A stretch of 64,000 bases of DNA from the NCBI RefSeq assembly GCF_021395205.1, contig NZ_JAJVCS010000001.1, positions 310,001 through 374,000 on the forward strand. The letters are read 5' to 3'. A program made the translations under genes and the position numbers. Source of the DNA: Polynucleobacter sp. IMCC 30228 (GTDB taxonomy: Bacteria > Pseudomonadota > Gammaproteobacteria > Burkholderiales > Burkholderiaceae). The notes below the pieces were generated by a model, which saw nothing but the letters and a program-made list of their open reading frames with translations, was not told the origin of the DNA and did no database searches. Positions 12,032 through 25,063 of the stretch are shown in pieces. Numbering within the stretch: the stretch's first letter is position 1; every line of letters begins with the position of its first letter.

Positions 12032-12197
12032 CGCTAAGTTTGCCATTATCTTTTCATTAGCGTTCATTTTTAAAGTCTTACGTGAGGGGTGCTTTACGAC
12101 TATTTATTCAATTAAAACAATTACTTAGACTAAATTATGCAGGGGTAATCTGAAGCTTCGAGCGAATCTTACTGAATTTCTTATGCTCGTGTTTGGC

Positions 12198-12218
12198 TGT
12201 GCATAACTATGTGCATAA
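12198..12218. promoter_or_regulatory. Second pair of DnaA-box-like 9-mers in the priA-hemE gap
   Basis: TGTGCATAA occurs at 12198-12206 and 12210-12218, again 12 bp apart. Both match TTATNCACA on the minus strand. No gene lies in 11983-12265, which otherwise looks AT-rich and featureless. Confidence 0.45.
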
Positions 12219-12265
12219 CTTTTCGCAATGCACCAAATTAACAGGCCAAGCGGCTCTGGTTTAGC

Positions 12266-13369
12266 CTACTTTCTAAGGGCTTGGGAGTGGCTTATGACCG
12301 CCTCAACTAGCGCAGAAACGTGCTCTGGGGGGGTAAATTGTGAAATGCCATGGCCCAAATTAAAGATATGTCCATCTAAGGGATGTAGTTTGGGGCGCAT
12401 AGGCGGCGCTGACGCCAATCCATCGAGTATTTCACACGCTAATTGCTGAATTTGGGCGGGCTCGGCAAATAGGGCAAGGGGATCAATATTGCCTTGAAGT
12501 GCTATGGGGGTATTAGCCGCTACCAGTGCTGCGCGCGCGTGCTGCAGAGAGATAGTCCAGTCTAGACCAATGACATCAGCACCAGCTTGTGCCATATCGT
12601 TTAACCAGAGGCCACCCCCTTTGGTGAAAATAATAATCGGCACTTTTCGCCCTTGGTGCTCTCGGGGCAGCTGCGCTATTACTTCGCGCATGCTTGCTAA
12701 AGATACACTTTGATACCACTTGTCGGGCAGCATGCCGCCCCATGTATCAAAAATCATTAATGCTTGAGCGCCGGCCTCTAATTGCAAGCTTAAATATTGG
12801 GCTACAGACTGGGCATTGATTTTGAGAATCTGTGCCAGTAAGTCTGGCCGACTAAACATCATGGTTTTAGCATGACGAAAGTCATCAGCGCTTGAGCCGT
12901 CAATCATGTAACAAGCCAGTGTCCACGGCGATCCTGAAAAACCAATCAGTGGCATACGCTGCTGACCATTTTGCATTAGCGCGCGGCGAATTTCTGCAAC
13001 CGCATCAAAAACATACTTCAGCTGATTCATATCCGCCACTTGCAACTTAGCTACATCATCCGCTGTGCGCAAAGGCCTTTCAAAGCTGGGGCCTTCGCCA
13101 GCGGTAAATTGCAAACCAAGGCCCATGGCGTCAGGAATAGTTAAGATGTCGGAAAATAAAATTGCAGCATCTAAGGGGTAGCGATCAAGTGGCTGAAGGG
13201 TAACTTCAGTAGCTAAACTGGGGTTCTTGGCTAGCGCTAAAAAACTGCCCGCGCGGGCGCGCGTAGCGTTGTACTCTGGCAAATAACGACCAGCTTGGCG
13301 CATCAGCCACAACGGCGTTCGATCCGTTGGCTCGCCAAGGCAGGCCTTAAGGAATCGATCGTTCAGCAA
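12266..13369 (-). CDS. hemE: Uroporphyrinogen decarboxylase
   Basis: A 367-residue enzyme that decarboxylates uroporphyrinogen III to coproporphyrinogen III in haem synthesis. The signature [10 protein letters not shown] lies at 24-33, followed by the family's [15 protein letters not shown] block and GFSGSPWTL. Length is normal for the family. It lies 18 bp downstream of atpC and is probably read with the ATP synthase operon. Confidence 0.97.
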   Translation of the reverse strand: MLNDRFLKACLGEPTDRTPLWLMRQAGRYLPEYNATRARAGSFLALAKNPSLATEVTLQPLDRYPLDAAILFSDILTIPDAMGLGLQFTAGEGPSFERPLRTADDVAKLQVADMNQLKYVFDAVAEIRRALMQNGQQRMPLIGFSGSPWTLACYMIDGSSADDFRHAKTMMFSRPDLLAQILKINAQSVAQYLSLQLEAGAQALMIFDTWGGMLPDKWYQSVSLASMREVIAQLPREHQGRKVPIIIFTKGGGLWLNDMAQAGADVIGLDWTISLQHARAALVAANTPIALQGNIDPLALFAEPAQIQQLACEILDGLASAPPMRPKLHPLDGHIFNLGHGISQFTPPEHVSALVEAVISHSQALRK

Positions 13370-13387
13370 GGCTAGCTTGACAAAGAA

Positions 13388-13804
13388 TTATTTTTTGCGC
13401 CGAAAGCGCGCAAGTGCAGCTAATTGAGCGGCGGCCATAACAAATTCGGATTGTGCTAAAGCCAAATCAAATTCGCTACCCCGATTTTGCATAGCCTCTG
13501 CCGCGCGTTTTTTTGCCTCGAGGGCTTTTGCTTCATCCAGATCGTGACCGCGAATCGCCGTATCGGCCAAAACTGTAATGTGATCGGGCTGTACCTCTAA
13601 ATAGCCGCCCGCAACAAACACAAATTCTTCCTCGCCATCTACCTTCTCAATGCGCACTGATCCGGGACGAATACGGGTAATGAGTGGCGTGTGACCAGGC
13701 AAAATTCCCAGCTCGCCACTTTCACCAGGAAGCGCAACAAAGTTGGCTTCGCCACTAAAAATGGACTGCTCAGCACTCACAACATCAACCCGAATTGTTG
13801 CCAT
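13388..13804 (-). CDS. atpC: ATP synthase F1 subunit epsilon
   Basis: A 138-residue central-stalk subunit that inhibits F1 and couples rotation. The N-terminal beta-sandwich contains [16 protein letters not shown] (26-41). The C-terminal helical hairpin ends ARFRRKK. It is the last atp gene, 9 bp downstream of atpD. Confidence 0.97.
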   Translation of the reverse strand: MATIRVDVVSAEQSIFSGEANFVALPGESGELGILPGHTPLITRIRPGSVRIEKVDGEEEFVFVAGGYLEVQPDHITVLADTAIRGHDLDEAKALEAKKRAAEAMQNRGSEFDLALAQSEFVMAAAQLAALARFRRKK

Positions 13805-13813
13805 GTTTTGTCC

Positions 13814-15238
<1,425 letters not shown>

Positions 15239-15279
15239 TTAATTCCTAAAATTCTTTCTTGCTACTAAATAGGCTCGGC

Positions 15280-16146
15280 TTATACCGCCGCCGCGCCGCC
15301 AACAATTTCTGACAACTCTTTGGTAATCGCCGCTTGACGCGTTTTGTTGTATTCCAGTTGCAATTCACCAATCACATTTTTTGCATTATCCGAAGCCGAC
15401 TTCATAGCGACCATGCGCGCCGATTGTTCCGAGGCTTTATTTTCAGCTACAGCTTGAAAAATTAAAGCCTCGACATAGCGTTTTAATAGACCATTGAGCA
15501 CCAACTCGGCATCTGGCTCGTAAATATAATCCCATGCATGGGCTGACTGTTGCGGCTCTAAAGCACTTGGCTCGAGAGGTAAAAGTTTTTCTAACACGGG
15601 CTCTTGTTTCATGGTATTGATAAAGCGGGTATAGGCCAAATAGACCGCGTCAACTTCGCCTTTTTCAAAAGCTGTCAATTGTGCAGCGATAGAGCCAATC
15701 AAAATATCCATGTGGGGCGTATCACCCAACTGAATCACTTCGGATAGAATTTTTGCCTTAGACCGATTTAAAAATTGCAGACCCTTAGCGCCAATGGCGG
15801 TAAATTCAATTTCAATCTGGGCCTCTTGCATTTCGCGTGCCTGATTCATCACTAAGCGCAGTACATTGGTATTTAAGCCGCCACACAAGCCCTTATCAGT
15901 GCTGACCAAAATAGTGCCAATGGTTTTGACTTCACGCACCGTCATATAACTTGGGCGGTACTCGGGATTTGCTTTGGCTAAATTAGCAACAATTTCACGA
16001 ATTTTTTCAGCATAGGGGCGAGCTGCACGCATCCGCTCTTGCGCACGCCGCATCTTCGAGGCGGCAACCATTTCCATGGCCTTGGTGATCTTGCGCGTAT
16101 TTTGTACGCTTTTAATCTTGGAGCGGATTTCTTTTGTGCTTGCCAT
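15280..16146 (-). CDS. atpG: ATP synthase F1 subunit gamma
   Basis: A 288-residue rotor shaft. The N-terminal coiled coil ([20 protein letters not shown]) and the C-terminal helix ([15 protein letters not shown]) are typical, as is [11 protein letters not shown] near residue 83. It lies between atpA and atpD. Confidence 0.98.
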   Translation of the reverse strand: MASTKEIRSKIKSVQNTRKITKAMEMVAASKMRRAQERMRAARPYAEKIREIVANLAKANPEYRPSYMTVREVKTIGTILVSTDKGLCGGLNTNVLRLVMNQAREMQEAQIEIEFTAIGAKGLQFLNRSKAKILSEVIQLGDTPHMDILIGSIAAQLTAFEKGEVDAVYLAYTRFINTMKQEPVLEKLLPLEPSALEPQQSAHAWDYIYEPDAELVLNGLLKRYVEALIFQAVAENKASEQSARMVAMKSASDNAKNVIGELQLEYNKTRQAAITKELSEIVGGAAAV

Positions 16147-16153
16147 AGTCTAT

Positions 16154-17692
16154 TTATGCGGCCGCGCGTTTGTAGTCTTCAACCGCTGCACGTAATGCAG
16201 CTTCATCATCCTTGCTTAAGTCTTTGGTATCTTCAATATTGGCTACTAACGCAGCATATTTGGATTTTAAAAACTCATGCAAACCTTTTTCAAAGGGCAG
16301 CACTTGCTTCACATCAATGTCATCGAAGAAGCCGTTGTTGACAGCGTAGAGTGATGCAGCCATTTGCCAAACTTGCATGGGCATGTATTGTGGCTGCTTT
16401 AGTAGTTCAGTCACTCGACGCCCACGCTCAAGCTGTTTACGCGTAGCATCATCGAGGTCGGAAGCAAATTGTGCAAACGCCGCTAACTCGCGATATTGCG
16501 CTAAGTCGGTACGAATACCGCCCGATAATTTTTTAATCACTTTAGTTTGTGCAGCACCGCCCACCCGTGATACAGAAATACCAGCATTAATAGCCGGGCG
16601 CACACCAGCATTGAATAAGTCGGTTTCTAAAAAGATTTGTCCATCGGTAATCGAGATCACATTTGTTGGCACAAATGCAGAGACGTCGCCCGCTTGGGTT
16701 TCAATAATGGGCAATGCTGTAAGCGATCCTGTTTTACCTTTTACGGCGCCTTTCGTAAACTTTTCAACATATTCCGCATTCACCCGAGCAGCGCGCTCAA
16801 GTAAGCGTGAGTGCAGATAAAACACGTCGCCAGGGTAGGCTTCACGACCAGGCGGACGGCGCAATAACAGCGAAATTTGACGGTAAGCAACTGCTTGCTT
16901 GGTTAAATCATCATAAACAATTAAGGCATCTTCGCCGCGATCGCGGAAGTATTCGCCCATGGTGCAACCCGCGTAAGCCGATAAATATTGCATTGCCGCC
17001 GAATCGGACGCACTAGCTGCAACCACCACGGTGTACTCCATGGCGCCCAGCTCGGTGAGCTTGCGCACGACGTTGGCGATAGTGGAGGCTTTTTGTCCAA
17101 TAGCCACGTAAACGCAATAAACGCCTTTGCCTTTTTGATTAATGATGGCATCAACTGCGACGGCAGTTTTACCGGTTTGACGATCGCCAATGATTAATTC
17201 GCGCTGACCGCGCCCAATGGGCACCATTGCATCGATTGCCTTTAGGCCAGTTTGTACGGGTTGACTAACGGATTGGCGAGCAATCACGCCTGGTGCAACT
17301 TTTTCAATGAAGTCGCTTAATTTTGCATTAACGGGGCCTTTGCCATCGATGGGCTGGCCTAATGCATCAACCACTCGACCTAATAATTCAGGCCCTACGG
17401 GAACTTCCAAAATTCGGCCCGTGCACTTAACTGGATCGCCCTCTTTAATATGGGTGTATTCACCTAACACCACCGCACCAACCGAATCACGCTCTAGGTT
17501 TAAAGCAAGACCAATGGTGCCGCCAGGAAACTCTAACATCTCTCCTTGCATCACCCCAGACAGTCCATATACTCGGCAAATACCATCAGTTACCGAAATA
17601 ACGGTACCTTGATTACGCATCTGCGTATCAATGCCTAATTCACTAATTCGGCTTTTGATCAGCTCGCTGATCTCGGAAGGGTTGAGTTGCAT
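16154..17692 (-). CDS. atpA: ATP synthase F1 subunit alpha
   Basis: A 512-residue non-catalytic nucleotide-binding subunit. The P-loop GDRQTGKT lies near residue 170, and the family segment [27 protein letters not shown] is clear. It lies 7 bp upstream of atpG and 40 bp downstream of atpH. Confidence 0.98.
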   Translation of the reverse strand: MQLNPSEISELIKSRISELGIDTQMRNQGTVISVTDGICRVYGLSGVMQGEMLEFPGGTIGLALNLERDSVGAVVLGEYTHIKEGDPVKCTGRILEVPVGPELLGRVVDALGQPIDGKGPVNAKLSDFIEKVAPGVIARQSVSQPVQTGLKAIDAMVPIGRGQRELIIGDRQTGKTAVAVDAIINQKGKGVYCVYVAIGQKASTIANVVRKLTELGAMEYTVVVAASASDSAAMQYLSAYAGCTMGEYFRDRGEDALIVYDDLTKQAVAYRQISLLLRRPPGREAYPGDVFYLHSRLLERAARVNAEYVEKFTKGAVKGKTGSLTALPIIETQAGDVSAFVPTNVISITDGQIFLETDLFNAGVRPAINAGISVSRVGGAAQTKVIKKLSGGIRTDLAQYRELAAFAQFASDLDDATRKQLERGRRVTELLKQPQYMPMQVWQMAASLYAVNNGFFDDIDVKQVLPFEKGLHEFLKSKYAALVANIEDTKDLSKDDEAALRAAVEDYKRAAA

Positions 17693-17732
17693 TGCTTACT
17701 CCTGGGTCTTAATTCGTATGTTCTTCATTAAC

Positions 17733-18269
17733 TTATGCGCTTAGGCTAATTTGCATCTGAGCCAAGCGCGCTTTTACTGAGCCGTCTAACACTTCATCGC
17801 CAACTTGCACCCGAATGCCGCCAATTAAGCTGGGATCAAGAGCAATCGTTGGGCGCAATTCTTTGCCGCCGAAGCGCTTTTTTAGGCTGACCAATAAACT
17901 ACTTAAGGCCTCGCCCTCAAGTGGAAATGCGCTAGTAATCATGACCTCTGCAGCGCCTTCGCTATGATTTTTTAATAAACTAAATTGCGCCGCTATTTCA
18001 CTCAAAACACCTAAGCGCTGATTTTGATTAAGTAAGCGCAAAAAACTCAAAACCCGTTCACTTATTGGTGTTTTGGCCATGCCTACAATGAGCTGACTTA
18101 AGTCTGCGGCAGACACCTTGGGGTTATTGGCCAACAAGACCAATTCTGGTGCTGAAGCAATTTGCGCTAGCTCGTTTAGTTGAGCTGCCCACGGCGCTAA
18201 ATCAGTTGGCTGAGCGCTAGCAAATAAGGCCTCAGCGTAAGGGCGGGCAATCGTTGCTAAATCAGCCAT
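17733..18269 (-). CDS. atpH: ATP synthase F1 subunit delta
   Basis: A 178-residue peripheral-stalk subunit. It begins ATIARPYAEALF and ends GGIRVQVGDEVLDGSVKARL, both typical. It is 1 bp from atpF, so translation is probably coupled. Confidence 0.96.
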   Translation of the reverse strand: MADLATIARPYAEALFASAQPTDLAPWAAQLNELAQIASAPELVLLANNPKVSAADLSQLIVGMAKTPISERVLSFLRLLNQNQRLGVLSEIAAQFSLLKNHSEGAAEVMITSAFPLEGEALSSLLVSLKKRFGGKELRPTIALDPSLIGGIRVQVGDEVLDGSVKARLAQMQISLSA

Positions 18270-18270
18270 A

Positions 18271-18741
18271 TCAAAGTTGCGCCTTCAATTGATCTAATAA
18301 TGCTGCGTGGGATTTAGCATCGACTTCACGTTGCAAAATTTGTTGAGCGCCTTGTACTGCTAGGGCGGCCACCTCAAGCCGTAAAATTTCCCGGGCGCGA
18401 CTCACTTGTTGGTCTGCATCTTCTTTAGCCTGCGCCAAAATTCGGGCAGCTTCGGCTTGGGCATTGGAACGAATTTCTTCGGCGGCCATTTGTGCCCGCT
18501 TTTCAGCTTCGGCAACCCGTTGTGCACCTTCTTGGCGAGCACCGGCTAATTCTTGTTCAGCAATTTTGCTAGCAGATGCCAAATCGGCTTTGCCTCGCTC
18601 TGCAGCAGCCAAGCCTTCGGCTACTTTCGTGGCGCGATCATCTAATGCCTTCACCAACGGCGGCCACACAAAGCGTGCAACAACCCACCATAGTATGAAG
18701 AAAACGATCATTTGCGCGAATAAGGTCGCGTTCAGATTCAC
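18271..18741 (-). CDS. atpF: ATP synthase Fo subunit b
   Basis: A 156-residue peripheral stalk protein. One membrane helix (about 5-26, [20 protein letters not shown]) is followed by a long Ala/Glu/Lys/Gln-rich coiled coil to the C-terminus. The normal family length and atp context support the call. Confidence 0.96.
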   Translation of the reverse strand: MNLNATLFAQMIVFFILWWVVARFVWPPLVKALDDRATKVAEGLAAAERGKADLASASKIAEQELAGARQEGAQRVAEAEKRAQMAAEEIRSNAQAEAARILAQAKEDADQQVSRAREILRLEVAALAVQGAQQILQREVDAKSHAALLDQLKAQL

Positions 18742-18805
18742 GATGTTCCTTTCGGTATTGTTAAAAGCGGAGAGATGACCAATTTAGTCATCTAAACCGC
18801 AACAA

Positions 18806-19087
<282 letters not shown>

Positions 19088-19111
19088 TTAAAAGGGGTGA
19101 GGTTGAAAAAA

Positions 19112-20002
<891 letters not shown>

Positions 20003-20025
20003 CTATCAACAATTCCCTGTTTCAA

Positions 20026-20541
20026 TCATTTTGCTACCTGCTTGAAGCGCCACATAAACCAATAGCACTTCAAGGTTAAAAAATAAGTCAGCAACAACGG
20101 CAACCATTTTAAATCTGGCTGCTTGACCGCAAACCCCACAAACAAGGCTAAAGTTAAAGTGATCTTAATTAACTCTCCAGAAATCACCGCCGCCAAAAAC
20201 TGCCCTGCGCTAGGTTTGGTGGAATTACTCGCGATTTGCAGCCGCAATAAAAAGACACTCGCTGGTAAAAACCCAATTAAGCCACCCACCAAAGCCGACT
20301 GAGTATAAAGGTTTATACCCAACGGGCTCCCAAAAAAACTACAAATAACCGCGCTAAGCAGTGTTACTACCACCTGACCCAAAATTATTCGCCAAGACGA
20401 CAAGGCAAAAAATTGCGCGGGCTGTGCAGCCCGTAAGGCGCTCATTTCTGCTTTGCTGTAGGTCCGAAAGGCCTCTTCGGGCTCTTCCCATTGACACTTC
20501 GGCGGAAATTGATTTTTTTGGGTAATCAATTTAGCCCGCAT
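20026..20541 (-). CDS. atpI: ATP synthase assembly protein I
   Basis: A 171-residue small membrane protein with four hydrophobic segments (about 45-150). AtpI assists c-ring assembly. The ATG at 20541 directly abuts a near-consensus -10 hexamer. If that promoter is used, translation must start further in, for example at Met33 (MSALRAAQ). The N-terminal 32 residues include the acidic WEEPEEAF segment found in some relatives, so the longer form remains possible. Confidence 0.85.
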   Translation of the reverse strand: MRAKLITQKNQFPPKCQWEEPEEAFRTYSKAEMSALRAAQPAQFFALSSWRIILGQVVVTLLSAVICSFFGSPLGINLYTQSALVGGLIGFLPASVFLLRLQIASNSTKPSAGQFLAAVISGELIKITLTLALFVGFAVKQPDLKWLPLLLTYFLTLKCYWFMWRFKQVAK

Positions 20542-20570
20542 ATTTTAGTGTTACCAACATGATTGGTCAA
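20542..20570 (-). promoter_or_regulatory. Predicted ATP synthase operon promoter
   Basis: On the minus strand TTGACC (20565-20570), a 17-bp spacer and TAAAAT (20542-20547) precede atpI. The predicted start of transcription falls near 20535, inside the longest atpI frame. Confidence 0.5.
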
Positions 20571-20601
20571 TTGATTTTGAACTTTTTGCCGGGTATTTTT
20601 T

Positions 20602-21498
20602 CTACACATGCGCAATACCCAACTTTTTTAGTAAGGCATCTAACTCATCAAATTGGCTAAAACGAATACAGAGCTCGCCGCCCTTACTTTTTATTTTAAA
20701 TTGTGCTGCTAAGCCGATTAGATCAGCTATCTCTTGGGCTAAACGGCGTAAATCAGGATCTTTATTGGCCGCAGCTGAGGCGGAATTTACCAACGATTTT
20801 TTACTCTGCCCAATTTGACCCATAGCAATAGTGGCTGCGCTTGCCATTTTTTCTGCCTCGCGAACTGACAAGCCTTGAGCCACAATGCGTTGCGCCAAAA
20901 TAATTTGGCTTGCGCCGGGTAACGGCAAGAGGGCGCGTGCGTGACCCATATCGAGCTCACCAGCCATGAGCATGGCTTGCACCGGCTTGGCTAGTTGAGA
21001 GAGACGCAATAAGTTGCTAATGGCGCTACGCGATTTGCCAACTGCCTTGGCAGCAGCCTCATGGGTAAAACCAAACTCTGCAATGAGGCGCGCCAAGCCC
21101 TGAGACTCTTCAAGGGGGTTTAAATCTTCACGCTGCATGTTCTCGATTAATGCCATTGCCGCTGCAGAGCGATCGTTCGCCATGCTAATTAATACCGGCA
21201 CAGCGGATAAGCCAGCCAATTGGGCCGCGCGAAAGCGTCGTTCGCCGGCAATAATTTCATATTTGCCTGGAGCCACCTCACGCACCAATAGCGGTTGCAT
21301 AATGCCCTGCTCACGAATACTCTCAGCCAACTCTTGCAAACCCTCTGACTTAATCTGTTGACGAGGTTGATACTTGCCGGCCTGCAAAGCGGTAAGTGGT
21401 AAGGAGGCAATGCTTGATCCTGCTACCTCAGACTGATTTGTTTCGCCCAAAAGGGCATCAAGCCCTCGGCCTAAGCCTTTTTTCTTAGCAACGCTCAT
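20602..21498 (-). CDS. parB: Chromosome partitioning protein ParB
   Basis: A 298-residue CTPase and parS-binding protein. The N-terminal ParB/Srx domain includes the CTP-binding motif GERRFRAAQ (about 86-94) and ENMQREDLNPLEE. A helix-turn-helix (THEAAAKAVGKSRSAISNLL) and a C-terminal dimerisation region follow. It overlaps parA by 4 bp. Two perfect parS sites lie nearby at 23500 and 24973. Confidence 0.97.
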   Translation of the reverse strand: MSVAKKKGLGRGLDALLGETNQSEVAGSSIASLPLTALQAGKYQPRQQIKSEGLQELAESIREQGIMQPLLVREVAPGKYEIIAGERRFRAAQLAGLSAVPVLISMANDRSAAAMALIENMQREDLNPLEESQGLARLIAEFGFTHEAAAKAVGKSRSAISNLLRLSQLAKPVQAMLMAGELDMGHARALLPLPGASQIILAQRIVAQGLSVREAEKMASAATIAMGQIGQSKKSLVNSASAAANKDPDLRRLAQEIADLIGLAAQFKIKSKGGELCIRFSQFDELDALLKKLGIAHV

Positions 21499-22301
21499 GG
21501 TTTCACCTCTGCTGAATTGCCCTGCATTATGTTCATTGTCTGCACCCGCTGAATCATTTCGGCACCAAACTCCAAATATGCCTGGGCACCACGGGAAGCC
21601 TTATCAAAGGTGACTCCGGGCATACCGTATGAGGGGGCTTCGGCCAAGCGCACATTGCGCGGAATAATAGAGCTAAAAACTTTATCGCCAAAATGGGCCA
21701 GTAACTGCTCAGACACTTGCTGCTGTAATGTCATCCGTGCATCGAACATCACTCGCAACAATCCTATGATGACGAGGTCTGGATTTAACTTGGCATGCAC
21801 TTGTTTAATCGTATTCACTAGGTCGGATAAACCCTCTAGTGCAAAGTACTCACATTGCATTGGCACAATTACACCATTCGCTGCGCATAAGCCGTTTAAG
21901 GTAAGCAATGAAAGGGCTGGTGGGCAATCAATCAAAACGAAATCGTAGTCGTGCGCAACGCTATGCAAAGCATTTTTGAGACGCAGCTCACGCTCATCAA
22001 GATCGACCAATTCAATTTCTGCGCCAGCCAAATTACGGTTTGCTGGTAATACGTCGTAGCCAGCACTAGGGCAACGCTGCACGGCCTCTTGCACTGCTGC
22101 ATGACCAATTAATACTTGATAGACTGTTTTGCTTAAGTCGCTTTTTTCTATACCGGAACCCATAGTGGCGTTACCTTGCGGGTCTAGATCTACCAATAGT
22201 ACGCGTTGCTGATGACCCACCAAGCCCGCTGCTAAATTAACAGCGGTGGTAGTTTTACCGACCCCGCCTTTTTGATTGGCAACACAAAAAATTTTAGCCA
22301 T
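21495..22301 (-). CDS. parA: Chromosome partitioning ATPase ParA
   Basis: A 268-residue Walker-type ATPase that moves ParB-parS complexes. The deviant Walker A KGGVGKTT (10-17) starts the protein, and Walker B is FVLIDCPPALSLLT. The chromosomal type lacks an N-terminal HTH. It lies 24 bp downstream of rsmG. Confidence 0.97.
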   Translation of the reverse strand: MAKIFCVANQKGGVGKTTTAVNLAAGLVGHQQRVLLVDLDPQGNATMGSGIEKSDLSKTVYQVLIGHAAVQEAVQRCPSAGYDVLPANRNLAGAEIELVDLDERELRLKNALHSVAHDYDFVLIDCPPALSLLTLNGLCAANGVIVPMQCEYFALEGLSDLVNTIKQVHAKLNPDLVIIGLLRVMFDARMTLQQQVSEQLLAHFGDKVFSSIIPRNVRLAEAPSYGMPGVTFDKASRGAQAYLEFGAEMIQRVQTMNIMQGNSAEVKP

Positions 22302-22325
22302 AGTAAAAAAATGCTCTATAAAAGA

Positions 22326-23000
22326 TTAGTGCAGTTGGGTAAAGGTGAGTAAATGGCGTTCGACTGTGCAATTGGGTAGATGCACCGGCAAATCGGCAAC
22401 TAAGCGCCACCGTTCTTGAGGGAGCGAGCTAATTTCAGCTTCAACGTGTTTTGCTTTCATGGCAAAAACCACGCCGGTTGGCTTTAAAAAGGGTTCGGCT
22501 AAGCGCAAAAAATCAGCTAAATTGGTAAAAGCCCGCGAAATAACTGCGTCAAACTCGCCTGCAAATTTCGCGCCCGCATCCTCAACCCGCATAGTTAGTA
22601 TTTCCACATTATTTAAATGCAGCCGACCTTTAAGGTGCTGTAAAAAAGCGGTTTTTTTACGGACTTTTTCAATTAGGCTAAAACGCCAGTCTGGCCGTGC
22701 AATGGCCAAAGGAATTGCGGGTAGGCCCCCTCCAGACCCGAGGTCGGCAATTCTATAGGGCTGCGTACTGGTTTGTGATGTGCTCCCCGCTTGCGCCTCT
22801 AAAGCCACCAGCATTCCAGGTAAAATTGCAATAGAATCAAGGAGATGCAGACTTATAGAGGCGTTTTCTTCAGTAATAGCAGTTAAGTTATGAACCCGAT
22901 TCCAGCGCTCAAGCTCTAGCAAAAATAGCTCGAGGTCAGCGACTGCCGCTGGCAATAAAGCCACGCTTAAATCTTGGAGCCCATCTGCTAGCTGGCTCAT
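22326..23000 (-). CDS. rsmG: 16S rRNA (guanine527-N7)-methyltransferase RsmG (GidB)
   Basis: A 224-residue SAM-dependent methyltransferase. The SAM loop is IADLGSGGGLPAIPLA, preceded by the family's RWNRVHNLTAITE. I start at ATG 23000 (MSQLADGLQDL), which falls after the mnmG stop and has AGGCG just upstream. A longer form from 23039 would overlap mnmG by 26 bp. Confidence 0.95.
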   Translation of the reverse strand: MSQLADGLQDLSVALLPAAVADLELFLLELERWNRVHNLTAITEENASISLHLLDSIAILPGMLVALEAQAGSTSQTSTQPYRIADLGSGGGLPAIPLAIARPDWRFSLIEKVRKKTAFLQHLKGRLHLNNVEILTMRVEDAGAKFAGEFDAVISRAFTNLADFLRLAEPFLKPTGVVFAMKAKHVEAEISSLPQERWRLVADLPVHLPNCTVERHLLTFTQLH

Positions 23001-23013
23001 TGGGCGCCTAATC

Positions 23014-24933
23014 TCATAAGAGAACAGTGCCCTTACCAAGCCCCTTCTTCAGGTGCACGAGCAATAAAGAAATGGTGGCAGGGGTTACTCCTGAAATGCG
23101 GGCAGCATGGCCAAGCGTAGCGGGTTTATGAAAGTTTAGCTTCTGCTGAGCCTCAGCCGATAAACCATGAACTTCGAGGTAATCCAAGTTTATGGGTAAG
23201 CTTAGGCCCTCAAAATGGGCATGACGCGCAATTTCTGCGCTTTGTCGATCGATATAACCTTGATATTTGATGGCAATTTCTACTTGATCTTTAATTTGCT
23301 GGTCCAAAATGGGGTCGTCTGCCAAATCGCCTGGATGCCAAAAACCTTTTTCGGCTGCCATTAACTCGCTATAACCTATGCTAGGGCGCCGGAGTATTTC
23401 AGCCAAAGAGCACTCGTGTGCCAGTGCTTGCCCCAAAATAAGTACCAATGCACCTGCTTTTTCGTGCCGGGGACCAACCCAAATGCTATTGAGGCGCAAT
23501 GTTTCACGTGAAACAGCAGCTTCTTTTTCACAAAAGAACCCCCAACGGATATTGTCGACTAAGCCCAATTGGCGCCCGATAGCTGTCAGGCGCAAATCAG
23601 CATTATCTTCACGTAAGCTGAGACGGTATTCGGCCCGGCTTGTAAACATCCGGTAGGGCTCTTGCACTCCGCGGGTTATTAAGTCGTCCACCAAGACGCC
23701 AATATAGGACTCACTCCGCTTGGGTATCCACTGCTCTTTGCCCAAAATAGCTAAAGCAGCATTAATGCCTGCCAACAAACCCTGTGCAGCGGCCTCTTCA
23801 TAGCCAGTTGTGCCGTTGATTTGGCCAGCAAAATAGAGCCCTGTGATGGCTTTTGTCTCTAGGGTGTGACGCAAGTGTTGTGGATCAAAAAAGTCGTACT
23901 CGATTGCATAGCCGGGGCGCAAGATCGTTGCCGCCTCCATGCCCCGAATACTTCTTACCAGATCCCACTGAATATCAAAGGGTAGGCTGGTAGAAATGCC
24001 ATTAGGATAAAACTCATTGGTTGATAAGCCCTCAGGCTCTAAAAAGATTTGATGGGCATTTTTAGACTTGAAACGATGGATTTTGTCTTCAATTGACGGG
24101 CAGTATCGTGGTCCGACGCCCTCTATCACGCCGGTATACATGGGTGAACGATCAAGCCCACGGCGAATGATGTCGTGGGTTTGTTCATTCGTATGGGTAA
24201 TCCAGCAGGATACTTGAGGAGGGTGCTGTTCTGGACGACCCAAAAATGAAAAGCTTGGAACGGGATCAAGATCACCAGGCTGCTCTTGCATGACTGAAAA
24301 ATCAATGGTGCGGCCATCAATTCGCGGTGGGGTGCCAGTTTTAAGCCGCCCCTGAGGTAATTGCAGCTCTTTCAGGCGCAGAGACAGGGTATTGGCTGCG
24401 GGATCACCGGCACGACCGCCCGCGTGACTATCTAGCCCAACATGAATTTTACCGCCCAAAAAGGTGCCTGCTGTTAATACAATGCGAGGTGCACAAAAGG
24501 TTAAGCCAAGGGCCGTAACTACACCCTGAACCTGATTGTTCAGAACTACAAGATCATCTACTGCGGCTTGAAATAGGGTTAAGTTAGGCTGATTTTCTAG
24601 GCGTCGACGAATGGCCGCTCGATACAAGACCCTGTCGCCTTGGGCTCTAGTGGCGCGCACAGCTGGCCCCTTGCTTGAATTAAGAATGCGGAATTGAATC
24701 CCCGCCTCATCCGTTGCCGCTGCCATCGCGCCGCCCAATGCATCAATTTCTTTCACCAAATGGCCTTTGCCAATTCCGCCAATTGAGGGGTTACAGCTCA
24801 TGGCACCCAAGGTTTCAATGTTATGGGTGATTAGCAGGGTATCGCAACCCATTCTGGCGGCTGCAAGCGCGGCTTCGGTGCCAGCATGGCCCCCACCGAC
24901 AACAATCACCTCAAAATTTTTGGAATAGCGCAT
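23014..24933 (-). CDS. mnmG: tRNA U34 carboxymethylaminomethylation enzyme MnmG (GidA)
   Basis: A 639-residue FAD protein that, with MnmE, installs cmnm5 at U34 of certain tRNAs. The dinucleotide-binding motif is [10 protein letters not shown] (12-21) and the signature is [22 protein letters not shown]. The C-terminal helical domain is complete. Its partner mnmE lies at 39221. A perfect 16-bp parS site sits inside the coding sequence (23500-23515). Confidence 0.98.
   Translation of the reverse strand: MRYSKNFEVIVVGGGHAGTEAALAAARMGCDTLLITHNIETLGAMSCNPSIGGIGKGHLVKEIDALGGAMAAATDEAGIQFRILNSSKGPAVRATRAQGDRVLYRAAIRRRLENQPNLTLFQAAVDDLVVLNNQVQGVVTALGLTFCAPRIVLTAGTFLGGKIHVGLDSHAGGRAGDPAANTLSLRLKELQLPQGRLKTGTPPRIDGRTIDFSVMQEQPGDLDPVPSFSFLGRPEQHPPQVSCWITHTNEQTHDIIRRGLDRSPMYTGVIEGVGPRYCPSIEDKIHRFKSKNAHQIFLEPEGLSTNEFYPNGISTSLPFDIQWDLVRSIRGMEAATILRPGYAIEYDFFDPQHLRHTLETKAITGLYFAGQINGTTGYEEAAAQGLLAGINAALAILGKEQWIPKRSESYIGVLVDDLITRGVQEPYRMFTSRAEYRLSLREDNADLRLTAIGRQLGLVDNIRWGFFCEKEAAVSRETLRLNSIWVGPRHEKAGALVLILGQALAHECSLAEILRRPSIGYSELMAAEKGFWHPGDLADDPILDQQIKDQVEIAIKYQGYIDRQSAEIARHAHFEGLSLPINLDYLEVHGLSAEAQQKLNFHKPATLGHAARISGVTPATISLLLVHLKKGLGKGTVLL
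23500..23515. promoter_or_regulatory. parS centromere site inside mnmG
   Basis: TGTTTCACGTGAAACA, a perfect 16-bp palindrome and exact match to the universal parS consensus. It is the binding site of the ParB encoded 2 kb away. Confidence 0.93.
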
Positions 24934-24972
24934 GAATTAACCAAGATAGGGCGATGATCATAGCATTTTGTC

Positions 24973-24988
24973 TGTTTCACGTGAAACA
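24973..24988. promoter_or_regulatory. parS centromere site upstream of mnmG
   Basis: A second exact TGTTTCACGTGAAACA, 1473 bp from the first, in the gap between mnmG and the TSUP gene. The rest of 24934-25063 holds no gene I can see. Confidence 0.93.
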
Positions 24989-25063
24989 AATTTGTTCCAT
25001 GCAAATGCAACTCTAGTTAATTTGGTTCGGACTAAGTCCTAATTATATCAGTAAGTTATTGAT

